Source of the DNA: Incurvaria masculella
Taxonomy: Eukaryota > Arthropoda > Insecta > Lepidoptera > Incurvariidae
Assembly (NCBI GenBank): GCA_946894095.1
Contig: OX335652.1
Location: forward strand, 6,657,001 to 6,721,000
Direction: 5' to 3'
DNA length: 64,000 nucleotides
How positions within the stretch are numbered: the first letter of the stretch is position 1; each line of letters starts with the position of its first letter. Shown here piece by piece: positions 53,876-64,000 of this stretch. The position numbers and the translations under genes are program-made. The notes under the pieces were generated by a model, which made no database searches, was not told the origin of the DNA, and was given only the letters and a program-made list of their open reading frames with translations.

Positions 53876-55172
53876 AGAGAGTGGTCCGATAAGTACTTAA
53901 CCTACAAAATAAAAACGAAAATTTTGGAAAAGTGGCAATTTATATCTCAACGTAGTCTCCTTTTAGCTCGATACACTTTACCCAGCGATGCACCAAATTT
54001 TTTAACCCGTCTGAAAAATATGTTTTCTCGAGGTCTGCAAAGTAGGCCTCTGGGGCGGTGAAGACCTACTCATTTGACTCAAATTTCTGCCCGGCGAGTG
54101 ACTTTTTCAAGTTTGAAAACAAATAGAAGTCGCACGGGGTTAAATCTGGGGGATACGGTGGATGGGGCAGCAGTTCGTAGCCCAATTCCACCAATTTGGC
54201 CGTGGCGAGGGCGGAGGTGTGAGCCGGTGCGTTGTCATGGTGGAAGAGCACTTTTTTCTTCGCCAAATGGGGCCGTTTTTTCTGCAATTCTGCGTCGAAT
54301 TTGCCCAATAATTAGGCATAGTACAGCCCTGTGATCGTTTTACCCTTCTCTAGGTAGTCAATGTAGATCACACCTTGTCAATCTCAGAAAACGGTGGCCA
54401 TCACCTTTCCGACCGATAGGACAGTCTTCGCCTTCTTCGGAGCACGATCGCCAGGTGAAGTCCACTGTTTCGACTTGGTCTCTGATGTGTACCAGTGGAT
54501 CCATGTTTCGTCGACAGTCACGAAACGCCGCAGAAACTCCTTCGGATTGCGCTTAATCAGCGTCTCACGGTTGCGCTTGTTGTCCGGAGTGAGCAAACGC
54601 GGCACCCATCGCGCCGGCAGCTTTCTCATGCCCAAAATGTCATGCAGGACATGACCCACGCGGGCTTTTGAGATGCCTACTGTCTCAACTATCTCGCATA
54701 CCTTCAATCGGCGGTCTGCCAATACGAGGTCATGGATTTTTGTCACGTTATCTTCCGTAGTAGCCGTTTTCGGGGCACCTGGGCGTGGCTCATCAAAAAC
54801 CGACGTTCGACCACGCTGAAATTCGTTAAACCAATTTTTGACTGTCGCCATCGAAAGAGAAGAGTCACCGTACCAGCATCTAAGCGTTCTTTGATTTCGT
54901 TGCGTGATTTCCCTTCCAAAAACAAGAATCGAATCACCGACCGATATTGCTCTTTTTCCATTTTCATTTCCAGGCGCACACGCCCGCTTCCACCCGCGGT
55001 GAAAACAAAATCAACATTTTAGTCTATGAACAAAACTATGAGTCCGATTCCGTTGTTGACAGTAGCCGTCGAGAATGTACTACAATTTCTCTTGCGATAG
55101 TGGCGCAATATTATATTATCTATGAGTGGCGCCATCGGGCGGTGAGGCTAAGTACTTATCGGACCGCCTGCG
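53876..55172 (-). pseudogene. Inactivated mariner transposon
   Basis: 1297 bp between inverted ends containing GGTCCGATAAGTACTTARCC, flanked by TA (53874-53875 and 55173-55174). The minus-strand transposase starts near 54979 (KEQYRSVIRFLFLEGKSR), shifts frame near 54860, continues through NWFNEFQRGR, WVPRLLTPDNKR and VDETWIHWY (first catalytic D), and then has three in-frame stops between 54397 and 54310 before VLFHHDNAPAHTS (second D) and PPDLTPCDFYLF. It belongs to a different mariner lineage from 40623-41904 and is clearly dead. Confidence 0.9.
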
Positions 55173-55392
55173 TATGTTTTATGGATCGAACAAAAACGTG
55201 ACTGGTGGTCTACCGAGGGGTCTACTCATGACATTCTCATCTGTGAGTCACCGGTGAATCCCAGAAATTTCTTCGTCGCTGTCATTTCATGAGTACGAAG
55301 CAATGATTTAATATAAGTCAATGGTACGAAGGTATTATAGTGAGTGAGTAGTGACTTAGTGGTGAGAATGTCATCAAATCGCATCGCGTTTT

Positions 55393-55640
55393 ACTAAGCC
55401 TCCGCTGTCCGTCTGTCCATCCGTCCGTCTGTCACAGGGCTGTATCTCATGAACAGTAATAGCTAGGGTGATGAAATTTTCATAAAGTATGTATTTATTT
55501 TGCCGCGACAACAACAAATAGGTAAAATAAAAAAAAAAAAAAAATTAGAGGGGGGCCCCATACAAAAAACGTGATTTTTCTCGTACGATGGTACGGAACC
55601 CTTCGTGTGCAAGTCCGACTCGCACTTAGCCAGTTTTTTA
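55393..55640 (-). repeat. Lepidopteran interspersed repeat, 5'-truncated
   Basis: From TACTAAGCCTCCGCTGTCCG through CACAGGGCTGTATCTCATGA and CCATACAAAAAACGTGA to GTCCGACTCGCACTTAGCC. The GGGTTCCG end is missing. Confidence 0.8.
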
Positions 55641-56382
55641 CAACTACTATCCCGACATTCATGCATATGTGCGAGTCTAATCAGGGTTGCAAAAACGAGA
55701 AGATCTAGAGTGAAATGCTGTGAAACTTTATGTAGAAAAATATAGCCATCTTTTTTCTAAATAGAGTTTGACAGCTTTGCACTTCAAGTCGCAGACGTAT
55801 TGGAGGATTTGTGTGGGTGGGAACTTACTTGACGAACGCTATTTTAGAGGACAGAGATGTTTCGACTGTGTGGTATACGACACGCCGCCGAATTCCCATA
55901 CAACTATATGGTCATTTTGACCATACCGGAGACACGATAAAGACCGCATGCCGCTTCTCCTTCCCTTCTATTTAGTGGATAATGGAAAACTAGATAGTTC
56001 AGCGCTAGGTTGAGTGGCAACTGAGATGCGCGGCATATCGATGCGCGCGGCGCGTTAAGAAATTGGCGACGGATAAGTAGGACGTGAGTAGGACACAGTA
56101 CAAACAGTACAAGAGATTTCGCTTCGCAGCTGTGAATATATTTTATACTCTTTTGACCAGCCGTTGATCCAGACCAGATAAATCACGCTAGTGTACTATA
56201 ATAGTCTGTGAGATAAATTCTTTGATCTAGCCGATATTTACTTATGTATGTTCTGCGAATATCAGATTCAAAATTCAACATGGTTATTATGACCCTTTAG
56301 ACAGAGACGCTTGATTGCCGAAAAGGTCAATCAACAAATCATGTGTGAAACCTATTAAAAAAAAGAAGAATCCAATCAAATT
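55641..56382. other. Region upstream of the zinc-finger gene
   Basis: No repeat or other gene recognised. Presumably contains the promoter and 5' UTR. An in-frame TAA at 56356-56358 lies just upstream of the proposed start. Confidence 0.4.
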
Positions 56383-59300
56383 ATGACCAGCCGTATGCAG
56401 GAAACAGCAGCGTGCGCGGCGTGCTTAGCTACAGCACCCGCTATGCGAATGCACAGCATGAGAGGCAGGCTGCTGCACGCATACAAACTGATCGTTGGCC
56501 GGCAGGTGAGTTGACGTTGGTTGTCGAAACATTCTATGGATTTGTACATTCTAACCAGAACTACTATAGCTTCCTCGAAATGTATGATCATTTAGTATTG
56601 TCTCTACAGCAATGGCTTGAATTTCAAAGCGATTATATGTTTTGAGCACTGCGGAGCTGGCCGTTCTGCAGGTGTTTTTAAGGTAAGGGCAAAGGTGCAC
56701 AAGTGCTTTCCTTTTCCCTTTTCCGAGGGATTAATGTCATACCATATCAGATATTTTACCGTCTTTGCGAAGAAGTCCAGACCAGAAGCAAGTATGAGGA
56801 ATCAGCAGAAAACAAATTCATTGATAGTAAATTAAGCTGCCGTGTCGAGACCTTGATTTTAAGTACAACATAACCAACTCGAAGTGCAGCTTACATATAC
56901 TCTCAGCAGTTATAAGCTTCCGGTAAGCAGTTGACCCCAAAGAAGCTAAGTGGATTAGACAGAATTCTATCAATAAGATTAAACTGCTGTACAACGATTA
57001 TAAAAGATTGGCTAGAGCACATTGCGGAAACCAAGACCGCCTAATTGTACTGGGATGCATGCATTTTCCCATGATGCATAGTTCAATGAAATATTTAAAA
57101 TTGTTCTCCTGAAGATTGTGAAATGTACGAGTATGTATGTATGTATAATCGACCAGGGCACATTAATTAAAGAAAGTGATCCGTAAAACCCTGAGCCTCT
57201 TTCTTTAATAATGTGTCTTTGCCTCACGGTCGATTCTACATACAGAATCACTATATCAGATTCCTTGGAAAAAGCGACATACATGCTTAGTACGAAAAAG
57301 TATATTGACTTGTTTTCATGAGTCCTTAAAAATTATATCAATGAATTAAATACTGTTTAAGAGGCTGTACGTGCATCATGGCTACAATGACGTATTAGGT
57401 ACAAAGCTTTCGATTGTAACGTTTAAGAAATATTTTTGTTTGAAACTCTTCGAGTTCCAAACTTTAAATTCTGGTAACATTGATTCTACGACCCTCGCCG
57501 TCCTACACAACAACTCCAGTGATGTGTCGCTGAGCTAGCGTGCATTGATAGGTTGTTGGATACTAATGACACCATATCCATTCCCTTTTTAATCTAGCCG
57601 TTGTGATTTTTTTGGGGCTACTGTGACACATTTCACACAATTGCAATTTTCCCTAAAAACAAATTCTCATATAATAATCCAAACCCACCCTAAAAACCGG
57701 CCAAGTGTGAGTCGGACTCACAAACGAAGGGTTCCATATCATCGTACAAGATTGAACACAAAATAAAATAAGTCTTTTATATGGGGCCACCTTTAATTTT
57801 TATTATTTTTAAATTTTACCTATTTTTTATAGCGGCAACATAAATACACACAGACAAATGGATGGACGGATGGATGGACAGACAGCGGAGGCTTAGTAAT
57901 AGGGTTCCGTTGTCACCCTTTTGGTGATACCTAACCCTAAAAATGATAATTCCAAGATTTTTACATCTTCAGAATGTTACGTTAACCATGGCTTACGTTT
58001 GGTCAATATTTAATCGAAATTTTGGCACCAAAATATGCCCGGTTGCAAAAGTAGGGCAAATGTGGCAAATCCGATAAATACCTATGGAATAAAAAAAAAG
58101 GTATCTTAAAATTGCTGCTAAACACGCACTTGTTATTGCAAATCCTAGAAACATGGTTTATCATCTACTCACAATGTACCTATATTTAATTTTGATTCAA
58201 GATTATCGACAGAATGCCCCAACAGGTGTGTTGGGAGTGCGCAGCGCACCTGAACAAGTTTTATTTGTTTCAACGCAAGTGTGAGCGAGCGTATCTACTG
58301 CTACAGGACATCTACAGCACACATAATGACGTAAGCCATGCCCTGGCAGCTTTCATATCTAGTTTAATTTGGTCCTGTTACTGTTTTATTTAATTTTCTG
58401 TTGTTAAAAACAAAACAACCAAGAAACATCTTTGAACCAAAACAATTATATTTACCGTAGTCATATGAACCAATTATTTTTCAGATAACATACCAGTGTT
58501 TACAAGAAACTGACAGACAAAGGCATAACTTAACTTCGGCTTACAGCATTGTTCAAATTTTAAAAGAGAATATTGAAATTAAGGCAAAGTCATTCAGAAG
58601 GAATTATCGTAAACTTTCAGCATCAGAGCCCATAAAAACAGTTGAGATCAAGGCAAAGTTTGCAAACATAAAATCGGTTAGAGACAATAGTTTAGGGCAA
58701 CCATTGTCTGATTTTTGCGACTCCGATGATGACCAGTTATTGTCAAAATCTAAAAAATCTGGAATAAAATGTGAGAAGCGAAGTAAGAGTGAAGCACCGG
58801 ATGGTAGAAAAGTTAAACGTTCGAAAAAACCGATGTCCAACTATAAAGACTTAATAGTTGCAGAAGTCTCAATTACGATGGTAAGTGTCTTTTTAGGGTT
58901 CCATTGTTACGAAGGAACCTTTTTACATGGTGGAACTATCGATTTTGCGAGTACTTGTAACCCTTTCTAATTTTAAATGGTAGAACTATGGTTTTTGCGA
59001 GTACTTGCAACAATTTATTTCTATACAAAAGTTGAAATGTTTTTGTTTGTAAATTAAACATTTTGTAATAACACATGAATCCTTCCTTATTCCAAGGGGA
59101 CTTCAGCATCAACCTAGCTCCGCCAGGTGGGTCCATGTTCTCCAATAATTTCCAATCCCGGAAAAACCTTACAGTCCATTGCAAACCGCATCAGAGGGAT
59201 AAACAATGAGAGCAGCAGAGCCTTTTGTGGGTCATCGTGACAAGCCTATAAACATTTTTTTTTATCATTCCAATGTTTCGCTAAAAGAGGCTCTAATGTA

Positions 59301-62300
59301 CTTTGCTGCAAAAGAAAAACACTCACTTCTAAAATGAATATGTTTTAAGTACATAAAATGCATTTGTTAACAGGACGAAGCCAAAGAGGCATACGCTGTA
59401 AGAAAGGACGCTGTTAATCTTAAGACACATCCATACAAATGCTCCTTTTGTTTCAAAGCCTTCAGAGACAGAAAGAATTACGACAAACATCAAGTGCGAC
59501 ATGATATGGTAAGACCTAGTATGTATATGTACCCTTCAAAATGTATACAAGGCATGGTGATTTTATTTTAATTGATTTAATAATAGCCTAGGTACATTCA
59601 AGCTGCTAGTTATAAGGCATCTTAATAATTAATATACGCATGAAATTAACTGAAACTAGTAAATGACTTATCCTGATATCCTGTAAGGTTTGCTAGTGTA
59701 CATTCTAAATAAATAAATAAATACAAGATTCTTCCTATTTTTGAGGGTTAAATTCGAGTGTTAAGTGTTAAGAGGGAGTGTCATCCCGTACACTTTGTTA
59801 GCATCAAATATGCTTGGAGGATAATGGTTATATTGATAATTTATTAGACTTTTTACCCTATTTATTTTTTCTTGTCCTTTGATTGATCTTGTCATTACGA
59901 ATAGTGCTTGTGATCTCGCACGTTACCACAAGGCTAGGTATAATTCTAAATGATATGTGTTTGTCTGTAATTAACATGGCATTCTTTAATCATTCGACGT
60001 ATTTACGGCAACGTTGAGTAAGCTGTCAAATCAAGCTCGGACTAGCAAATGTTAGTTCGCTTAACGCCCGCTGCGCGAGCTCTTCAATTTCTCCATACAA
60101 CGCCAGTCGATCGGTTTGCCGTAACGCCAATTTAGGTGACTACTGAGACTACCAGCTCTGGGTTTGATGTTTAACCGCTGATCAAATTCTTGCAGACACG
60201 CGGCCCGCACGAGTGTGAAGTGTGTAGGAGGAGGTTCGCAACGAGAAAGGCAATGTTTGTGCACACCGCTAATCACTTGAAGAAGTTTGTTTGCAACATC
60301 TGCTCTGAAGTGACCTACACCAGGTCAGGTTTTTATTATATTAATGTAGGAAGTAGATACATTCAATACCTACTAAACACCATAAAAACATGCATGCAAA
60401 ACCATATTCTATTACAGTAGTTAAGAAAAAAAAACAATGATCAAGTTTAATTCTTTGTTGATGGTTGCTGCTCCAAAGTCATGTCAGTGAACACCGGCTT
60501 ACCCATTTGAACCTAGTTCCCATGTGGTGTGTTAGGCAAATATGTGACTGTCATGTCCAGTCACAAAGAAAGGGTTCTGTGCTGTCTCCAATCCATTTTC
60601 TCCTGAAAATTAATGATCTGGTCTATTTGGGCGACATTGATTGCTACGCAGACGACAGCATGGGGCTAGCCAGGTACTCGAGTCACCGGGCTGAAGTGGA
60701 GAAGAATAGGCGATGCCTCGTTGTTAGATCGAAGAGACCCTGAAATAAATTTCCGGATGGGGTCTCTAAAACCTCATTGAGTTTAATGCGAGCAAGACAC
60801 AGGTGAGCAGATATTCAGTGTGAAGCGGGCTAAATCTGCGTATTAACGACCTTATAGGGATTCTTGGTGTCGAACTGACGCATGACCTTAATTTCACATC
60901 GAGGATAAAGCCAAACTCGCCTAAAAAAAGCTAAGAGTCCTCAACAGAGTGCGTCAGTATTTCATTTAAATCCTGACCAAAACTGCTCCTTTACAAAGCG
61001 CAGATAAGGTATTGCATCAAGTATTGTTCGCATTTGTGGGAAGGCTTGGCAAAGTAACTGCTTGGCTCCGACTCTTCTTGCTTGACTCAATCAATTCCGA
61101 AGGAATGTAAGGTCTTTCTCTGTGTCTTCAACATGGAGAATGCTTGTCGGAGCTGCATAACGCTGTCCGTCTGTCCCCTTTTTACCTTAGCTAACAGCCA
61201 ATTGTTTTCAGAGGCTCTGCGGAGAACCACCACCGCCTGCATGCCAAGCGAGGAATTGTAACAGTAAAGAAGAAAGAGAAGTGCGTACGTGTTGCGGCAA
61301 AAGCGGAAGACTTCGGTGCAGTTGAAACAGTTCTTTCACAAGTGAGTCGCCACTCCGCGTGGAGGTATTTTGCTGTACTATTTTGGGCAATCCTCTTTGA
61401 CCGAACTAGAAATTACATAAACGTTGACGTAAAGTGCTGGTGTGACGTCTTGGTATTCTATCATCGAGGCAGCATCACTGGCTGCGGTCGGGTTCTAAAT
61501 TGGGTTTCCGTTCGTAAGTTAAGGCTGGCAGTGTTTAGAATTCCACATAAAACTGGTTATATCCTTCGATGATGGGGTTTATCCCCATCAATGAATAAAA
61601 ACATGGTTGAAACGGTAATTAAATTTGTCCGTGTTTCCTATCTAGTTCAATGTAGCCATACAAAATAAGGAAGATCCTGGCAAGGACCTTGTTCCTTCGG
61701 GAATGTGGTGTGACAACTCATAAGAACTTCATTCCAGAACTTTCCTTATATTGCATGTTTACTTTGAATTGAAAGAAAACATGGCTAATACCCGTGCCCT
61801 CTTCAGGAGCAGCAAATGGAGGCGGTGAGGGAGCGACAGAATGTGCGTGGATTCGCTACGGCCCGCTTCAAGTGCCTGCTCTGTTACAAGGCGTTCAACG
61901 AGCAGAAGACATACAGCAACCACTTGGTGCAGCACAGCCCGGTTTGTTTAGTGGTCTTTGGATTTCCAAAATCGCTATGGGGGTGTACTGGACTAAAATG
62001 GAATTGGCAGACCTGTCTTTTCATCATTTGCATTGGAATGTGGATTACTTCCTTGAGAATGCATTGAAAACTTCAAGATTATATACCATATCTTCACCGA
62101 GTTAGACCCTTGCATTTGTAGCAAACGCTGTAAATCAGATATAAAACACTAACTAAGACAAAAACAATTCGAATAATAGTTTGGCAGGAGAGTCAATCCC
62201 ACGTGCATTATTGAATAAGATGGCCGACGTATATATTGATATTGATATGTCTAAATTGATGTAAAAATTTTGTTTGTATTTATGTCAACAATTTTGATAT

Positions 62301-63270
62301 TTCAGGTATCGGGTGATCTCGAGTGTGATATATGCAAGCTACGCTACAATAGCCGTCTTAAGATTTTCAAACACATCACCAACAATCACATGAAAAGATA
62401 CACATGTCAACTGTGCACACACATTTGCTACAATCGGTATTATTATTGTTATTATTATATACACTAGCAGCTACTAGTCTTTGTTCAAGTTTTAATTTTT
62501 ACTTTTTTTTAACTTCTTCATACAAATGGTTTTTGAAACTGTTCACTTATTGCTTCCTTAGTATGTCATTAACAAATTCAGTTTGAAAAAGGAGTTTTTT
62601 TATGAAAATGGCCGTAGATGGCTGATGCCTCACTTACTGTCGTTAATTTAGCCAAACACATCTCATTCCGAACGGAAAAGTGTGCATGGAAAACACGTAC
62701 AATTTTCATTACCCCTTCGACCATCTTCCATTTGATGTGATGGTAGCGACCCGGGTGGGTTCAATCAACCCTACCACCTAATAAGTAAGGATACACTTTC
62801 ACACTTTCACTACACTTTCAAATGGATTTGAAAGCATGCAGTGAACTGAAGCACCTTTTAAATGTACCCTAATCAATGTACCTATATCCCTATTGAACTT
62901 CTCAGACACCCATAGGTCGGCTGGAAGAAGTCTCTTTGAGGGATAAGACCGCTTTCGCGCCCCACTTATGTTGTTATTGCACTACACTTTATTTTGTAAA
63001 TTGTTTTTTTTGGCGTATTAAAGAATTTTAAATCAATCAATAAATAGGTGCATGCCCTAAGTCCATGGCAAGGGACCATTGGCGTAAACAGCTAGGCACA
63101 CAATCGCTAGGGTCACACAGTCGACAAAATATTGTATCTTTACAAATATTGAGATTTCTTCGGCACAATAATGCGACAATTTTGAATATTTCCAGGTCGT
63201 TTGCTCTGAATCACTACCGGTGGCACAAAGGCGTTGTTTATAAGTGCAACATCTGTGGAGCTACTTTTGA
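56383..63270 (+). CDS. ZAD-C2H2 zinc-finger protein, 3' end beyond window
   Basis: Nine exons: 56383-56505, 58202-58330, 58485-58880, 59374-59508, 60196-60323, 61212-61341, 61807-61941, 62306-62436, 63196-63270. GT-AG sites and phases agree, and the last ends GA|gtaagt with no next exon seen. The ZAD domain is split over exons 1-2: CAAC, then CWEC, giving the two C-x2-C zinc pairs. Exon 3 is a basic, disordered linker. Six full C2H2 fingers follow (CSFC, CEVC, CNIC, CLLC, CDIC, CQLC) and a seventh starts with CNIC. ZAD domains dimerise and fingers bind DNA. Insects have many such lineage-specific factors, so no target is proposed. Start: ATG 56383 (56395 possible). Exons 4-6 and 7-9 share sizes, phases and finger layout. 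Confidence 0.9.
57125..57311. repeat. Foldback relative of the 426-bp unit in zinc-finger intron 1
   Basis: TATGTATAATCGACC ... ACATTAATTAAAGAAAG is followed by CTTTCTTTAATAATGTGTC ... CACGGTCGATTCTACAT and then TTCCTTGGAAAAAGCGACAT ... TAGTACGAAAAAGTATATT. The same segment is therefore present in both orientations, and the terminal 50 bases match the array at 15907-17538. No tRNA-like head. Confidence 0.7.
57690..57940 (+). repeat. Lepidopteran interspersed repeat in zinc-finger intron 1
   Basis: From AACCGGCCAAGTGTGAGTCG through GAAGGGTTCCATATCATCG and TTTTATAGCGGCAACATAAA to AGCGGAGGCTTAGTAATAGG and ACCCTTTTGGTGATACC. Confidence 0.82.
60545..61200 (+). pseudogene. Decayed reverse transcriptase fragment in zinc-finger intron 5
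   Basis: Frames read QRKGSVLSPIHFLLKINDL (RT motif B) and DIDCYADDSMGLARYSS (motif C with the YADD core), then in other frames LGVELTHDLN, KLRVLNRVRQYF and LLYKAQIRYCIKYCSHLWEG of the thumb and beyond. Many stops and shifts. It is a jockey/CR1-like non-LTR remnant and not part of the zinc-finger gene. Confidence 0.75.
61604..61720 (+). mobile_element. SINE body fragment in zinc-finger intron 6
   Basis: Reverse-complement relative of 24222-24608: TTGTCCGTGTTTCC, TTCAATGTAGCCAT, GGCAAGGACCTTG and CGGGAATGTGGTGT match the body of that SINE. The tRNA-related head is absent. Confidence 0.65.
62636..62790 (-). mobile_element. SINE body fragment in zinc-finger intron 8
   Basis: TTAGCCAAACACATCTCATTCC, GGAAAACACGTACAATTTTC, CCTTCGACCAT, GCGACCCGGGTGGG and CCCTACCACCTAATAAG follow the SINE body in the same order as at 24260-24440, with an internal deletion. 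No head. Confidence 0.65.
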
Positions 63271-64000
63271 GTAAGTAATATCTTTATTTAACTTTGCTTT
63301 GGTTTTATTTTTAGGGGAATTCATGCAAAACCCTAATACATGTTTTCATTAGATAAAATAAAATGGCATACCAACTGTAGCCCCAAAAAAATATCAGGTA
63401 AAATATGCATGTAATCTGTGGACAATACTTTTTATATGACAGTAAGACTTTTTTTAATTGCTATACTAAACTCAGCAAACAAACATAAATAGTGCCAGTT
63501 GTAATGGATGTCAAACTGAAGAACAAGAATTCCCATTTTCGACAGTAAATTGTTAAGTCAGCCATATTTGGTGGGATTTGACTTCTTTGGACTTTACTTT
63601 GGGGTTTTTTGAAAAGTAAGGTATATTCGAACCACCCTGAGACAACTGAGAAACTTGACAACGAAGAAGAAATTGCACGTCAAATTCGTCTAATCCATCA
63701 GCATTTACTGCACAATTTCGTCAAAAGTGGCCATTTCAGGGCACGATGAAAGCCGATTGCGTACAGTTTGATACGGACATCAAAAAGCATTTAATTATAT
63801 TTAGAAATAACCCCAACAAATTTTGATGATGAAAAAAGTAAATATGTAGATTGATCATCTAGCTGTAATATGAAGACGAAACTGTGCTTTTTGGGTGCTT
63901 TGTGTTCTCAAATTAGACAAATATTCATAAACTTTCATAAAAACAGTTTGAATATAGGATATGACCATCAGATATTAACCTTTATAGGTTTTAAATATAG
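63271..64000. other. Intron of the zinc-finger gene to window edge
   Basis: After the GTAAGT donor at 63271 no further zinc-finger exon, and no recognised repeat, is visible. A stretch near 63594-63754 has a few codons of transposon-like appearance, too short to name. Confidence 0.4.

Noticed and set aside
57012..57284. Minus-strand frame ending with a WENACIPVQLGGLGFR-like segment
   Set aside because: Looks like a few residues of a retrotransposon polyprotein, but too short and isolated beside the foldback repeat to call.
58213..58330. Acceptor at 58212 (CGACAG) for zinc-finger exon 2
   Set aside because: It would need a phase-2 upstream exon. The acceptor ending at 58201 (TTTTGATTCAAG) joins the CAAC-containing exon 56383-56505 in phase 0 and completes the ZAD.

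Overview
This is a gene-poor, repeat-rich eukaryotic nuclear window, most likely from a moth or butterfly (Lepidoptera). The evidence is spliced genes with GT-AG introns, a run of the insect telomere motif TTAGG, abundant non-LTR retrotransposons, mariners and MITEs, and many copies of an interspersed repeat (GGCCAAGTGCGAGTCGGACT ... GGGTTCCGTACC) that I associate with lepidopteran genomes.

Host genes from left to right. (1) 3-1702 (+): the 3' end of an unrecognised Ser/Thr-rich protein. (2) 19675-21476 (-): LSM1, complete in three exons. (3) 23218-26828 (+): a DOK-family adaptor (PH + PTB), two exons. (4) 32689-33255 (-): DNLZ, a mitochondrial DNL-type zinc-finger protein, intronless. (5) 38200-51514 (+): MMS19, the cytosolic Fe-S targeting factor, seven exons that join in frame to 966 codons. 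(6) 56383 to beyond 63270 (+): a ZAD-C2H2 zinc-finger protein whose 3' end lies outside the window.

The rest is mostly mobile DNA. At 2155-14146 there is a four-layer nest: a lepidopteran repeat was split by a CR1/L2-like retrotransposon, which was then hit by a TTAA-target MITE, by an 8-bp-target hAT MITE and by a full-length I-like retrotransposon with both reading frames open. Each insertion can be peeled back to an exact target duplication. At 15336-18673 two copies of another 8-bp-target element sit side by side. The larger one carries a 1.6-kb insertion made of a 426-bp unit repeated first head-to-tail and then inverted, each full stretch containing a tRNA-like cloverleaf. The MMS19 introns hold an intact mariner, a second interrupted 8-bp-target element and, most strikingly, a tandem array built from the 3' part of MMS19 exon 6 together with its 5' splice site, so that nine candidate donors stand in a row. 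The zinc-finger gene shows a duplicated three-exon, three-finger module.

No rRNA genes, canonical tRNA genes or CRISPR arrays were seen. Splice sites were assigned by eye from GT-AG signals, reading-frame phase and protein-family similarity recalled from knowledge. No search was run, and repeat edges away from target duplications are accurate only to a few bases.
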